Assembly (NCBI GenBank): GCA_044448685.1
Contig: JBIOHC010000003.1
Span: forward strand, 1-64,000
DNA from: Palsa-965 sp044448685
GTDB lineage: Bacteria > Bacteroidota > Bacteroidia > Palsa-965
Length of the DNA stretch: 64,000 nt
Direction: 5' to 3'
The first letter of the stretch is position 1; each line of letters begins with the position of its first letter. Shown piece by piece: positions 27,205 to 37,461 of the stretch. The translations under genes were made by a program, and so were the position numbers. Below the pieces are notes generated by a model that saw only the letters and a list, made by a program, of their open reading frames with translations, searched no databases and was not told the origin of the DNA.

Positions 27205-28782
27205 ATGAAACGTATTGTCTTCGTTTGTTTGTTTATCCTTCCTCTGATAGCTTTTACTCAGCCCAAAAACGAGCTAAATCCAAACGGTATTAACCGCTAT
27301 TACTACCCGAACGGACGTGTATCGAGTGAGGGTATGATGCGGGATGGAAAACCGGATGGTTACTGGAAAACCTACTATGACAACGGTAAGCTAAAATCGG
27401 AAGGGAACCGGAAAGAATTTCAGCTGGACAGTGTATGGAAATTCTATACCGAAGAGGGGAAGCTGACACTCGAATTCAACTATCTGAACGGGAAGAAAAA
27501 CGGATACAAAAAAACCTACGGTAAAGAGGGGCATGCCGATGTGGAAGAATTATATACCGATGATATTAAACAAGGCTTTACCAACTATTATTACAAGGAA
27601 GGCGGGCTCTGGAAAAAAATTCCTTTTCAGAAAGGACGTGAAGAAGGGATGGCCTATGAATATGCCCCGGATAGCACATTGATAACCCTCATTGAATACA
27701 AAGGCGGATTTATCCGTACCCAGGAAAAAATTAACCGCCGCGACTCAAAAGGCAGCAAACAAGGAGTATGGAAAGTATTTTATTCGGAAGGGGTAATTAA
27801 AAATGAAGGCCATTATCTGGATGATATGAAACATGGCTATTTCAAAGAATATGATCCGAAAGGGAATCTTCTGAATACCTATAAATATGAATTCGGAAAG
27901 CTGGTAAAAAATGCTCCGGAACTGGCTAAACTCGAAGTGCAGGTCGACTATCATCCTAACGGAAGAAGGAAGTTTGTAGGGAATTATAAAAATGGTGTGC
28001 CCGAAGGTGTTTCAAGGGAGTACGATACCGCCGGAACTATTACCAACTCAAGGATTTATCTTGACGGGGTCCTTCTCAGTGAGGGAATATATGATGAAGC
28101 CGGATACGAACAAGGGCATTGGAAGGAATATCATCCCAATGGTACTGTCAGGGCAGAAGGGGATTACAAAAACGGAAGAAAAATAGGGCCGTGGGTATTT
28201 TACCACCCCAATGGCAAGATAGAACAGAAGGGGAAATATGATAACAAGGGTCAGCCTCAGGGGGACTGGAAATGGTATTACGAAGACGGGAAATTACTGC
28301 GGGAAGAAACCTATATTGATGGTCTTGTAAACGGCACTATGATAGAATATGCCGACGACTCTGTATCCCGGATTATTACAAAAGGCGAACTTGTTGACGG
28401 GTTAAAAGAGGGCCCCTGGTTTTTTGAAATGGCTGATTATCGTGAAGAAGGAACCTATAAAGGGGATAAACGGGAAGGGATGTGGAAACATATCTATACA
28501 ACGAACAAAAAAACCAGGTTTGAAGGTAATTATACCGATGGTCAGCCGGATGGCAAGCATAGCTATTATTTTGAAAACGGACATGTATGGCAGGAGGGTA
28601 AATTTCTGTTTGGCAGAAGGGAAGGTGATTGGAAATATTATGATGAAGAAACAGGAACCCTTATATTAACCATTACCTACAAGGATGACATAGAAGTGAA
28701 ATTTGACGGACAGAAAATCAAGGTTGATTCTTCCTCTAAAGACACATCTCCCAAACCAGTATCACCTGTACAGAATCAATAA
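27205..28782 (+). CDS. exported MORN-variant (YwqK-like) repeat protein
   Basis: A 525-residue protein with a signal peptide (MKRIVFVCLFILPLIAFTQ) followed by an uninterrupted series of about 20-24-residue MORN-variant repeats of the YwqK type (YYPNGRVSSEGMMRDGKPDG, YHPNGTVRAEGDYKNGRKIG) running to about residue 495, then a Lys/Ser/Pro tail. Such repeats build long beta-hairpin sheets and usually act as scaffolds; databases label many 'YwqK antitoxin' by similarity only, and no toxin is adjacent. The stop abuts the ATG of the PAS kinase gene with no gap, so the protein is produced with that kinase and may be its periplasmic partner or reporter. Confidence 0.82.
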   Translation: MKRIVFVCLFILPLIAFTQPKNELNPNGINRYYYPNGRVSSEGMMRDGKPDGYWKTYYDNGKLKSEGNRKEFQLDSVWKFYTEEGKLTLEFNYLNGKKNGYKKTYGKEGHADVEELYTDDIKQGFTNYYYKEGGLWKKIPFQKGREEGMAYEYAPDSTLITLIEYKGGFIRTQEKINRRDSKGSKQGVWKVFYSEGVIKNEGHYLDDMKHGYFKEYDPKGNLLNTYKYEFGKLVKNAPELAKLEVQVDYHPNGRRKFVGNYKNGVPEGVSREYDTAGTITNSRIYLDGVLLSEGIYDEAGYEQGHWKEYHPNGTVRAEGDYKNGRKIGPWVFYHPNGKIEQKGKYDNKGQPQGDWKWYYEDGKLLREETYIDGLVNGTMIEYADDSVSRIITKGELVDGLKEGPWFFEMADYREEGTYKGDKREGMWKHIYTTNKKTRFEGNYTDGQPDGKHSYYFENGHVWQEGKFLFGRREGDWKYYDEETGTLILTITYKDDIEVKFDGQKIKVDSSSKDTSPKPVSPVQNQ

Positions 28783-31700
28783 ATGAAAAATCTTCCTGCA
28801 AAAGGGGATGATCTCCGTGATAAAGTCCGGGAACTTGAATTGCATATCAGCAATTTAGAGAAGGCAAGTAAGCTGAAGCCCATTGACGATGAGAAGTACC
28901 GGGACTTACTGATGAACCTTCCCGTAGGTGTTATTATTTACAATACGGAATTCAAAGTTGTGTACATCAATGAGTATGTTGCCCGGATGTTCGGACTTCC
29001 TGAACCGGATCTGAAATATACTACAGACCTCAATATTTTTAATTACCTCCTTCCCGAGTATCATGAAACAATCCGTGAACGCTTCCGAAGTTTACTGAAA
29101 GGCCTGGAACTGGATTTTTACGAAGTACAGATTTCCGTGCCGGGCAAACGGGTTTTTGATATTCAGGTCAAATCAACGATGATCAGTTTTGAAGGAAAGC
29201 CTGCAGCTCAAACTATTTTTATCGATATTACCAGGAGTAAAATAGCGGAAGAAGAATCGAGAGTTAACAACAGGCGGGTCGCATCTATTCTGGACAGTAT
29301 TGATGAGCTTGTTTATCTTATTGAATTCAGCCCTGATGGCAGTAACCGTCAGATCCGTTTTATCAGTTCCCAGATTTCGCAAATGCTCGGAATCTCTCCG
29401 GAAGAATATGTTTCAGGATCGGAAAAGCTGCTTTCTCATTGCCATCCGGATGATGTATCGCGGATTCTTATGGCTCCGGAAATCCTGAAAAAGAATAAAA
29501 AACCGGTAGAACTTATCTATCGTTTCCGCCGGAAGGATGATCAGGAATACAGCTGGATTGAAGAGCGAATTCTTCCTCAGTTCAATGAAAAAAAGGAATA
29601 CACAGCAAATCTTGGTATCATGCGTGTCGTAACCGACCGCATTAACTATGAATCCAGATTGAAAGAAAGTGAGGCCATGCTCAATATGGTCCTCAACAGT
29701 ATTGATGAAGTTGTGTATTACATGGAGTTCAGCGGCGATATAAGGCATCTCCGCTTTGTCAGCAATAATATTGAAGATATCATTGGTTTCACGAGCCTGG
29801 AATTCCGGAACCACAACGGATTCTTCCTTGACTATATTCATCCTGACGACCTTCCGCGTCTGAAACTGCTGCAGGGCAAAGCACTGGTAGAAGGCAAAAC
29901 TGCTGTGTATAATTACCGTTTCAGACATAAAAAAACAGGAAAATATATTTGGATTGAAGAGCGTGTATTCCCAAAATACAATGAGCAGGGAATACATATT
30001 GCGAATTTTGGCGTAACGCGTGATATTACAGAAATCAAGGAAGCTGAGCTCGCTCTCAAAATTAATGAAGAGAAATTCAGAATGCTGGCCGAAAATGCCC
30101 GTGATGTTATATTTAAGTTCTCCCTTCATCCCCCGCATTATGAATATGTAAGTCCGTTTATTTTTGAACTTACAGGCTATACTCCAGAAGAATTTTATGC
30201 CGATCCTTATCTGAGCTTCAAAATAACACACAAGGACGATATTCATATTGTCGGAGATTCAGAAAAACTGCTCAGGGATCAAAAAGCCATTTCCAATGTG
30301 ATGAACCAGAGCATTACCCTTCGTTGGGTAAAAAAAGACGGTTCCGTGATCTGGACAGAAACACGTAACATTCCGGTGTTTGATGAACAGGGAAAGGTTG
30401 TTGCTATTGAAGGAATATCCAGGGATATTACCCAAAACAAAAAAGATGAGGATGCACTGCGTGACAGCGAAGAACGATTCCGTATTCTTTCCAATGCTTC
30501 ATTTGAAGGGGTTGTACTGAGCGACAGGGGCGTTATTATTGATGTGAATGAACGATTTCTGGATATCTTCGGCTATAAGACCCGGGAAGAAGTGATAGGC
30601 AAACCGATCCGTACATTTGTAATCCGTGACAGCAAAAAGTTTGTAGCCAACCGGATCAGCAATACCGGGCCTTTCTCTTCCTTTGAAATTGTATGCCGGA
30701 AAAGCGATGGCAGTGAAATCTTTATCGAAGCCAGAGGCCAGAACATTCCCTATAACGGAAAAAAAATAAGAATCACCTCCATCAATGACATCACCCAGCG
30801 TAAACTGTCGGAAAATACGCTTAAGGAAAGCCGGGAGCGGTATAAAAATCTGATTGAATCCTCACCGGACGGAATTTTTATACATGACCAGAAAGGAAAT
30901 GTTCTTTTTGCAAATCCCGCTATCCTGAAAATGCTGGGGGTCAGCTCTCTCGAAGAATTTGGAACAAAGTCCATTTACGACTATTCCCTTGCAGATGATA
31001 TGACCAAATACAGACGCAGAGGACGCGACCTTGTTGAAGGCAAGGATCTTCCTTTTGTGGAAACCAAAATCAGAAGAAGGGATGGCAGTTTTCTGGAGGT
31101 GGAATCAAAGCCTATCCTGTTCAATTATCTGGGGCAGCCCTGTGTACTGATTTTCTGCCGTGACATTTCTTTCCAGCGTCAGCTCGAAAAAGAACAGTTA
31201 CGCGCTCAGATTGCAGAAGAAGCATACAAAAAACTGCAGCTGGAAATCGAACAGCGTCAGCGTACAGAGCGTCAGTTACAGGCTACTCAAAAATATACAC
31301 GAAGACTGATCGACAGTTCTCTGGATATGATCTGTGCATGTGATAAAGCAGGATACATAACAGAATTCAATCATGCGGCTCAGAAAACGTTTGGATATAC
31401 ACCGGAAGAAGTCATGGGCCAGCCTATTACATTCCTCTACGGAATACCCGGTCAGTGGATGCAGGTAAATGACGAACTTTTCCTTGGTTCAGGAGCATAT
31501 AGCGGGGAGATCGTCAATAAAAAGAAAAACGGAGTTGTCTTTACTTCCTTTATTTCAGCCAGCGTTATCAAAAATGATTCCGGTGAAGTGATCGGAACGA
31601 TGGGCGTTTCAAGAGATATCACAGAGCTCAAAAAGACGGAAGAACAGATTAATCTCCAGGCTGCCAAGCTTAATTCCATTATCGAATCTTCCTCACACTA

Positions 31701-32673
31701 TATATGGACCTTCAGCCGGGATATGAATCTGACATCTTTTAATCTGAATTTCGCTCAAATGATGTTCAGACGATACGGATATCAGGTAGAGGTTGGATCT
31801 AACCTGTTCAAGGGCAAATTTGTTTCTTCACACGAACACAATGACTTCTGGCTTATCAAGAGTCTTGCTGCGTTTAACGGAATTCCCCAGAATTTTGAAA
31901 ACAGCTTTTACCATCAGAATACAGGTACAACCAGCTGGATGGAAGTATTCCTGAACCCTATCTATGGAGTTGATAATAAAGTGAGTGAAATTTCCGGAAT
32001 TGGTCATGATATCACAGAGAAAAAACTTTCGGAAGAAAAACTCAAACAGAGTCTGAAAGAAAAAGAAGTGCTCCTGAAGGAAGTGCACCATCGGGTTAAA
32101 AATAACCTCCAGGTTATTTCCAGTATCCTGAATCTTCAATCATCCTATGTAAAGGATAAGCGCACCCTGGAAATTCTGAGAGAAAGCCAGAACCGGATAA
32201 AATCCATGGCTTTTATACATGAAAGCCTGTACCAGACCAAAGATTTTTCAAGTATTAATTTTACGGAATACGTAACCAACCTGACCAGTAATTTAGTACA
32301 TTCATACCAGGGATTTGAAGATCAGGTAATACTTGATCTCAAAGTGCAGGAAGTATACCTCAATCTGGATTTAGCTATACCTTGCGGACTAATAATCAAC
32401 GAAATTCTTTCAAATGCACTTAAATATGCTTTTCCAAAGAATCGCAAAGGGAAAATCAATTTGAGGCTCTCCCATAAAAATCAGGAGATCTCATTAGTCA
32501 TACAAGATGATGGAATAGGACTTCCGGAGCACATAGATTACAGAAACACAGAATCACTTGGATTACAGTTAGTTGTGACTTTGGTTGATCAATTAGGCGG
32601 ACAAATCCGCTTAGATCGTTCAAAAGGAACTAAATTTACCATCGTATTCAGAAACCCAATCAAAAACAGTTAA
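28783..32673 (+). CDS. multi-PAS sensor histidine kinase, HisKA_2 type
   Basis: A 1296-residue cytoplasmic kinase with no membrane helix. About eight PAS domains follow each other (starts near residues 36, 165, 300, 432, 565, 686, 845 and 960), several ending in the PAC signature DITxxK (SRDITQNKKDEDAL, SINDITQRKLSENTL); a coiled coil separates PAS 6 and 7. The kinase core is of the HisKA_2/HWE-like class: EVHHRVKNNLQVISSIL with the His pair at 1102-1103, then HATPase with IINEILSNALKYAF and DDGIGLP. This class phosphorylates stand-alone regulators; the LytTR regulator that starts 2 nt after the stop is the obvious target. Signals sensed are unknown. Confidence 0.92.
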   Translation: MKNLPAKGDDLRDKVRELELHISNLEKASKLKPIDDEKYRDLLMNLPVGVIIYNTEFKVVYINEYVARMFGLPEPDLKYTTDLNIFNYLLPEYHETIRERFRSLLKGLELDFYEVQISVPGKRVFDIQVKSTMISFEGKPAAQTIFIDITRSKIAEEESRVNNRRVASILDSIDELVYLIEFSPDGSNRQIRFISSQISQMLGISPEEYVSGSEKLLSHCHPDDVSRILMAPEILKKNKKPVELIYRFRRKDDQEYSWIEERILPQFNEKKEYTANLGIMRVVTDRINYESRLKESEAMLNMVLNSIDEVVYYMEFSGDIRHLRFVSNNIEDIIGFTSLEFRNHNGFFLDYIHPDDLPRLKLLQGKALVEGKTAVYNYRFRHKKTGKYIWIEERVFPKYNEQGIHIANFGVTRDITEIKEAELALKINEEKFRMLAENARDVIFKFSLHPPHYEYVSPFIFELTGYTPEEFYADPYLSFKITHKDDIHIVGDSEKLLRDQKAISNVMNQSITLRWVKKDGSVIWTETRNIPVFDEQGKVVAIEGISRDITQNKKDEDALRDSEERFRILSNASFEGVVLSDRGVIIDVNERFLDIFGYKTREEVIGKPIRTFVIRDSKKFVANRISNTGPFSSFEIVCRKSDGSEIFIEARGQNIPYNGKKIRITSINDITQRKLSENTLKESRERYKNLIESSPDGIFIHDQKGNVLFANPAILKMLGVSSLEEFGTKSIYDYSLADDMTKYRRRGRDLVEGKDLPFVETKIRRRDGSFLEVESKPILFNYLGQPCVLIFCRDISFQRQLEKEQLRAQIAEEAYKKLQLEIEQRQRTERQLQATQKYTRRLIDSSLDMICACDKAGYITEFNHAAQKTFGYTPEEVMGQPITFLYGIPGQWMQVNDELFLGSGAYSGEIVNKKKNGVVFTSFISASVIKNDSGEVIGTMGVSRDITELKKTEEQINLQAAKLNSIIESSSHYIWTFSRDMNLTSFNLNFAQMMFRRYGYQVEVGSNLFKGKFVSSHEHNDFWLIKSLAAFNGIPQNFENSFYHQNTGTTSWMEVFLNPIYGVDNKVSEISGIGHDITEKKLSEEKLKQSLKEKEVLLKEVHHRVKNNLQVISSILNLQSSYVKDKRTLEILRESQNRIKSMAFIHESLYQTKDFSSINFTEYVTNLTSNLVHSYQGFEDQVILDLKVQEVYLNLDLAIPCGLIINEILSNALKYAFPKNRKGKINLRLSHKNQEISLVIQDDGIGLPEHIDYRNTESLGLQLVVTLVDQLGGQIRLDRSKGTKFTIVFRNPIKNS

Positions 32674-32674
32674 T

Positions 32675-33427
32675 ATGTCAAAGATTAATATCCTGATCAC
32701 CGAAGATGAGAGTATTGTGGCGAAAGATATTCAGATGAGTCTGAAAAAACTCGGTTATAATGTCATTGGTATTTGCAATAACGGTGAGGATGCAATCCGA
32801 ACTGCGGAAGAACACCGCCCTGATATTGTACTCATGGACATCATGCTGAAGGGTGATATGAGCGGTATTGATGCTGCCGATCAGATCCGGAAAAGACTTA
32901 ATATTCCGCTTATCTTCCTTACCGCCTATGCGGATGAAAGCACACTAAGCAAAGCAAAGATTACAGAACCTTATGGTTATATTATCAAGCCTTTCAAGGA
33001 AATTGATCTGAGAACAACCATTGAAATGGCACTTTACAAGCATCAGAAAGAAGATGAAGTGAAGAAAGAGCGTGATTTTCTTTATTCTATCGTTGAAAAC
33101 AAGGATGCCAAGGACATTATCTTTGTTAAATCCAATTCCAGACTGGTTAAGGTACGGACAAAAGACATTTACTTTGTTGAAGCCCTAAAAGACTATGTGG
33201 TTATAAACACGTCCAATGCGCGTTATACCATTCACTCGACCATGAAGGATATTGAACGCAAATTGTCTCCGAATGAATTCATCCGGGTGCACCGGTCGTT
33301 TATTGTTAGGATAGACAAGATTGTTGCTATTGAACAGCCGAACCTCATTCTGGAAGATGAGAAAAAGCCGATTCCAATCGGAGGATCTTATAAGGATGAT
33401 TTATCCAAAAAGATTAATCAGGTCTGA
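32675..33427 (+). CDS. LytTR-family response regulator
   Basis: A 250-residue DNA-binding regulator. The receiver domain (4-120) has acidic residues DE (11-12), phospho-acceptor Asp55 in LMDIMLKG, Thr/Lys of LTAYAD and IIKPFKE. The LytTR domain (about 140-245) includes DIYFVEALKDYVVINT and the family block EFIRVHRSFIVRIDKI. LytTR regulators bind direct repeats upstream of targets and usually control cell-surface genes. It starts immediately after the PAS kinase, forming a dedicated two-component pair. The 3' end overlaps the convergent TPR-SpoIIE gene by 14 nt. Confidence 0.94.
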   Translation: MSKINILITEDESIVAKDIQMSLKKLGYNVIGICNNGEDAIRTAEEHRPDIVLMDIMLKGDMSGIDAADQIRKRLNIPLIFLTAYADESTLSKAKITEPYGYIIKPFKEIDLRTTIEMALYKHQKEDEVKKERDFLYSIVENKDAKDIIFVKSNSRLVKVRTKDIYFVEALKDYVVINTSNARYTIHSTMKDIERKLSPNEFIRVHRSFIVRIDKIVAIEQPNLILEDEKKPIPIGGSYKDDLSKKINQV

Positions 33428-35369
33428 AGCCAATTAACAGGATATCATCTACCTGTTCGAAACCTTTTTTCCAGTTGTCGAGTACTTCGTCCAGCATTGC
33501 TTCCTGCTGTTGAACCGGCTTGCCATAACCGGACAGCAGCGTTTCCTGCAGCTTTCTGATCATCATTTTTTTACCGTCTTCTCCTCCCAGCTGATTGACA
33601 TACCCGTCAGTAAACAAATAGAGCTCCTCACCTCCCACTAAAGCAATTTCCTTCAGGAAGGGCGTACCCTGTTCCTGACATTTGACCTCGGTAATGACAG
33701 AATTCCGTATGACATAAATCGGATTCGCTGTTGTGACACAGATTACACTTTTCCCTGTTTTGTTAATACGGCAAATTGAGAAATGAAGTTTATTGGCAAA
33801 ATCCTCCCCTCCCCCTGTCTGTTTTAAAGTGGCAAAGATTCCATCCTTGATATGACTGACAAGTGTATCCAGATCCCTGATATTTTCTTCCTGCACAGCT
33901 CTGTTAAGGAGGTTGATTCCCACCAGGGAAATAAATGCCCCGGGAACACCGTAAAGCTTATTATCAACGACAACAACAGTCACCTCCGTTTCATTGCTGT
34001 GGACCCAATAGAAATCGCCGCTCACAATTTGCTTGGGCCTGTACAAAAGAAAGCTTTCAGGAATAATTTTCCGGATTCGTTCGGGACGTAACATAACAGA
34101 TTCCTGAATACGCTTGGCATAATGAATACTATCCGTAATTTCCTTATTGTGTTCAGAAATCTGAATCTTTAACAAGGACAATTGTTCATTCATTCTTTTC
34201 CGCATCCTGAACCTGTTGTATAAAAGGAGACTGAACAGAATAACACCCAATATGGCTACTCCGAGGCCAGAAATGAATACCCTGTCCTTTTTGAGCTGGG
34301 TTTCCAGTACTTCCGCTTCTTTCCCTTTCAACTCATTATCCTTATCCTTCTTTTCCGATTCATAGCGGGCTGCCATATCAGCTGACTGTCTGATACTTTT
34401 TTCCGCCAGCAGAGTGTCTTTCCATGTACGATACTTCAGAAAATGTTCCAGAGCCATTTCAGGATTACCTGATTCTTTATAAAGCTGGTGATAGCTTTCT
34501 TCTATTTCCTGTATGTCCTCCTTGCTTTGAAGCTGCGAAGCCAGCAACATTGCCGAATCGAGCATCACTTTCGCAGTCTTGTAATTCTTGCCCGCAATGG
34601 CAAGTGACCCGAGGTCCATATATGCATTGCTGATTCCATAGGTATTGTTAAAGCGCCTGCTGAGCAACATGGATTTTTGGTAATAATAAAGTGCCGAATC
34701 CGGCTTTTTCATGTCCTGTTCTATAATTCCAAGGTTCAGGTATGTACCTGCAAGATGGGTGGAGTCTTTCATTTCCAGTTTCAGACCCAGCGACTTCGAG
34801 TAGAACCCGAGTGCGGTTGCATATTTACTCTGGGTTTCGTAAAGAATTGCAATGTTATTGTACGTATAGGCAAGGCCGAACTTATTGTGCACCTGTTTGA
34901 AATTCAACAGGGCTTTCTCCAATATCTCCAGCGCCTTGGTATATTCATGTTTGCTTTTATAAACGTTGGACAGGTTGAGCAAAGCGCCTGCAATTCCGGT
35001 TGTATCGTGTAAGTCCTCGTACTGGCCCATGCTTTTAAATCCATATTCAATGGCTTTATCGTAATCTCCAAATCCATGATAAATCAGGCTCAGTTTATTA
35101 TACGACTTTGCAATCTTCAGTGGGCTTTTCTCCGCTTCGGCCATGCGTAACATCTCCTTCGCAAATGGCAGGGCATCGGAGGGTTTAGTATAGAGGTATT
35201 CAAAAACAAGATTGTGTAAAATAACGAAACGTGCAGAATCAGAGATGGATGGGGTCAGGAGTTTTTTTAACGAATCCCCTTTCCCGTTGTTATCTATGAC
35301 ACTTGCATGCACAGGCACACAAGTCCCCAGCAGAACAAACAATACAAACAGTAATACTCCCTTACACAT
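33414..35369 (-). CDS. TPR-transmembrane-SpoIIE protein with degenerate metal motif
   Basis: A 651-residue protein: signal peptide (MCKGVLLFVLFVLLG), about six TPR repeats (30-330; for example AYTYNNIAILYETQSKYATAL), a coiled coil, a membrane helix (about 361-385), then a PP2C-like SpoIIE domain (about 445-650). TPRs are expected outside the inner membrane and the phosphatase inside. The second metal motif, DCTGHGVPGA in the paralogue next door, reads DNKLYGVPGA here (Asp469), although SGDFYW, TDGYVNQLGG and VDDILLIG remain. Activity is therefore doubtful. The ATG at 35369 is used; a TTG at 35396 would overlap the upstream gene. Last gene of the OsmC-metZ-SpoIIE-SpoIIE run. Confidence 0.88.
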   Translation of the reverse strand: MCKGVLLFVLFVLLGTCVPVHASVIDNNGKGDSLKKLLTPSISDSARFVILHNLVFEYLYTKPSDALPFAKEMLRMAEAEKSPLKIAKSYNKLSLIYHGFGDYDKAIEYGFKSMGQYEDLHDTTGIAGALLNLSNVYKSKHEYTKALEILEKALLNFKQVHNKFGLAYTYNNIAILYETQSKYATALGFYSKSLGLKLEMKDSTHLAGTYLNLGIIEQDMKKPDSALYYYQKSMLLSRRFNNTYGISNAYMDLGSLAIAGKNYKTAKVMLDSAMLLASQLQSKEDIQEIEESYHQLYKESGNPEMALEHFLKYRTWKDTLLAEKSIRQSADMAARYESEKKDKDNELKGKEAEVLETQLKKDRVFISGLGVAILGVILFSLLLYNRFRMRKRMNEQLSLLKIQISEHNKEITDSIHYAKRIQESVMLRPERIRKIIPESFLLYRPKQIVSGDFYWVHSNETEVTVVVVDNKLYGVPGAFISLVGINLLNRAVQEENIRDLDTLVSHIKDGIFATLKQTGGGEDFANKLHFSICRINKTGKSVICVTTANPIYVIRNSVITEVKCQEQGTPFLKEIALVGGEELYLFTDGYVNQLGGEDGKKMMIRKLQETLLSGYGKPVQQQEAMLDEVLDNWKKGFEQVDDILLIGFRPD

Positions 35370-35379
35370 AGGGTGGTTT

Positions 35380-37461
35380 TCAGACACGGATTCCAATAAT
35401 TAATATATCATCAACCTGGAACATATTGCCTTTCCATTGTAAATGAATTTGCTCCAGCATTTCACCCTGTTCCTTCATCGTTTTGCCCGCATTTGCCATC
35501 AGAAGTTCTTTCATTGGCTTATACTTGAACTTTTTACCCATAGGCCCCCCGAACTGGTCGGCATAACCATCGCTGAGCACATATACACAATCTCCTTTTT
35601 TGAGCTGCTCGTTATGTCTTGTAAATGGTATGGCTCCGTCTTTTTCCAACGTTCCAATGGCATGTTTATCCGGCTTTATTTCCTGCATTACCCCATCTGA
35701 AATGATATAAACAGGATTAAATGCCGCAGCAATACTCATCTCCAGTGTTTTTGTATTCAGGGAGCAGATGGCAAGATCCATACCATCCTTTATTTCCTTA
35801 TGTTCCTTTGAATTTCTCAACCTGATCCGGATTTCAGCGTCGAGTTCATGCAACAGGGCTGAAGGATCAACTATTCCTTTACGGTGTACGGCATCCTGGA
35901 GAATATCCATTCCCAGAAATGAAAGCAAGGCTCCCGGTACCCCATGACCAGTACAATCAACAGCCGAGAAAATAAGGATGTCTCCTGTTTTTTCAATGAA
36001 ATAGAAATCACCGCTGACAATATCCTTGGGCTTGTGAAGCACGAAATATTCGGGCATAATTTTCAGCAGGGTTTCTTCAGCAGGGAGCATTGACCGCTGG
36101 ATATTGCGTGCATAGTTGATACTTCCTGTAATTTCTTCCTTCTGTAAACGCAGCCTGTCATTCTGATCCTGGAGGATATGATTCGCTCTTTTCTTAACCG
36201 CTCCTCTGTTATATACCAGTCCGGCAACCAGGAAAAAAAGAGCAATGCCGGTAATAAGGCTTCCCTTGTAAAACCGGTCATGTTTAACTTTTGCAGTATC
36301 AAGTGCAATACTTTCACTCAGTATTTTACCCGCTAGTTCTTTTTTATCGTCCTCATAACGGGTCTGCATTTCAAGGATTGCTTTTTCATTTTTTTCATTG
36401 TAAATACTGTCCTTGAGCATTGCATACCGCTCTGCATATTTAAGAGCGTCCGGAAAATTCTTCATCGCCTTGTAGACAATACTATAGCGTTGAGCCGTCT
36501 CCATTAACATCTCTTTTGAACCCAGCTCTTCAGAAACCTGCCAGGCCGAATCCAGGAGTGCGAGGCTGGCAGGCATGTTTTTAATATTGAAACTGCATTC
36601 AGCAAGGTTATTATAAGCAAGGCAGGAAAGATATTTATCCCCGCTGCTCTTAGCCATTTCCAATACCCGCCGAGAAAGAGCCAATCCTTCCTTAAAATTA
36701 TTTTTAAACATATAGATAGAGGCGATATTATTCAGAACCAGGGCAATTCCTTTGGTATCTTCCAGCTCCTCCCTGATACGGAGTGCTTCATTGTAATAAT
36801 ACATGCTCGAATCCAGCTTGCCCTTTTTTTTCATGACCAGGCCAATATTGGTCAGGGAAGAAGCCATTCCCCATTTATCCCCTACTGCCAGCTCCTTAGC
36901 CAGTGAACGGCGCTGGTATTCAAGAGAGAGGTCTAGCTTACCCTGTGCCTGGTAAACAATCCCTATATTATTAAGCGCTTTGGAAGCGTTTATCTCATCA
37001 TGCATTTTTTCGAAAATGCCAAGTGCTTCGAAATAACTGGCCACTGCTTTGTCATAATCGCTTTGGTCGTCCCATACCAGACCAAGATTCAGATAACCCC
37101 TGCCCTGAAGTTTAAGATTATTGATCTTTTTTGCGCGGCGTATCCCTTCGAGGTAGTTTTTCTCCGCCTCCTTCATATTGCCTTTATAATAAGCAGCGAG
37201 ACCATAACCGATAAAACAGGTTGCTTCCCCTTTTGAAAATGAAAACTCATTGCTGATAGCAAAAGCCTCATCAATATATTTTTTAGCTTCATCGGGATTG
37301 CTCCTGACCAGTTCTCTGGATACATTGATAAGTGCCATTGCCCTTGTCGTGTCACGTTTCGCAGGGATGGAACGGATAAGGCTGTCAACAAGCTTATGCT
37401 GTGCCGGTAACAGGACAGGAGAAAACAGGGTTAGAAAATAAAAGGCAATACAAATTCGCAT
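35380..37461 (-). CDS. TPR-transmembrane-SpoIIE serine phosphatase
   Basis: A 693-residue protein: signal peptide (first 20 residues), periplasmic TPR repeats (about 40-370; AYNNLAECSFNIKNMPASLAL), a single membrane helix (about 400-420, ITGIALFFLVAGLVYN), a short coiled coil containing NIQRSMLP, and a C-terminal PP2C-type SpoIIE domain with all metal motifs (KDIVSGDFYFIE, VDCTGHGVPGALLS near 500, LSDGYADQFGG, VDDILIIG). Such phosphatases typically act on anti-anti-sigma (STAS) proteins in partner switching; none is encoded nearby. Its ATG directly abuts the stop of the metZ-like gene with no spacer, and the gene downstream encodes its paralogue. Confidence 0.92.
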   Translation of the reverse strand: MRICIAFYFLTLFSPVLLPAQHKLVDSLIRSIPAKRDTTRAMALINVSRELVRSNPDEAKKYIDEAFAISNEFSFSKGEATCFIGYGLAAYYKGNMKEAEKNYLEGIRRAKKINNLKLQGRGYLNLGLVWDDQSDYDKAVASYFEALGIFEKMHDEINASKALNNIGIVYQAQGKLDLSLEYQRRSLAKELAVGDKWGMASSLTNIGLVMKKKGKLDSSMYYYNEALRIREELEDTKGIALVLNNIASIYMFKNNFKEGLALSRRVLEMAKSSGDKYLSCLAYNNLAECSFNIKNMPASLALLDSAWQVSEELGSKEMLMETAQRYSIVYKAMKNFPDALKYAERYAMLKDSIYNEKNEKAILEMQTRYEDDKKELAGKILSESIALDTAKVKHDRFYKGSLITGIALFFLVAGLVYNRGAVKKRANHILQDQNDRLRLQKEEITGSINYARNIQRSMLPAEETLLKIMPEYFVLHKPKDIVSGDFYFIEKTGDILIFSAVDCTGHGVPGALLSFLGMDILQDAVHRKGIVDPSALLHELDAEIRIRLRNSKEHKEIKDGMDLAICSLNTKTLEMSIAAAFNPVYIISDGVMQEIKPDKHAIGTLEKDGAIPFTRHNEQLKKGDCVYVLSDGYADQFGGPMGKKFKYKPMKELLMANAGKTMKEQGEMLEQIHLQWKGNMFQVDDILIIGIRV

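Noticed and set aside
27205..28782. YwqK toxin-antitoxin antitoxin
   Set aside because: The similarity is only to the MORN-like repeat. There is no toxin gene and the protein is exported and fused by operon to a sensor kinase.
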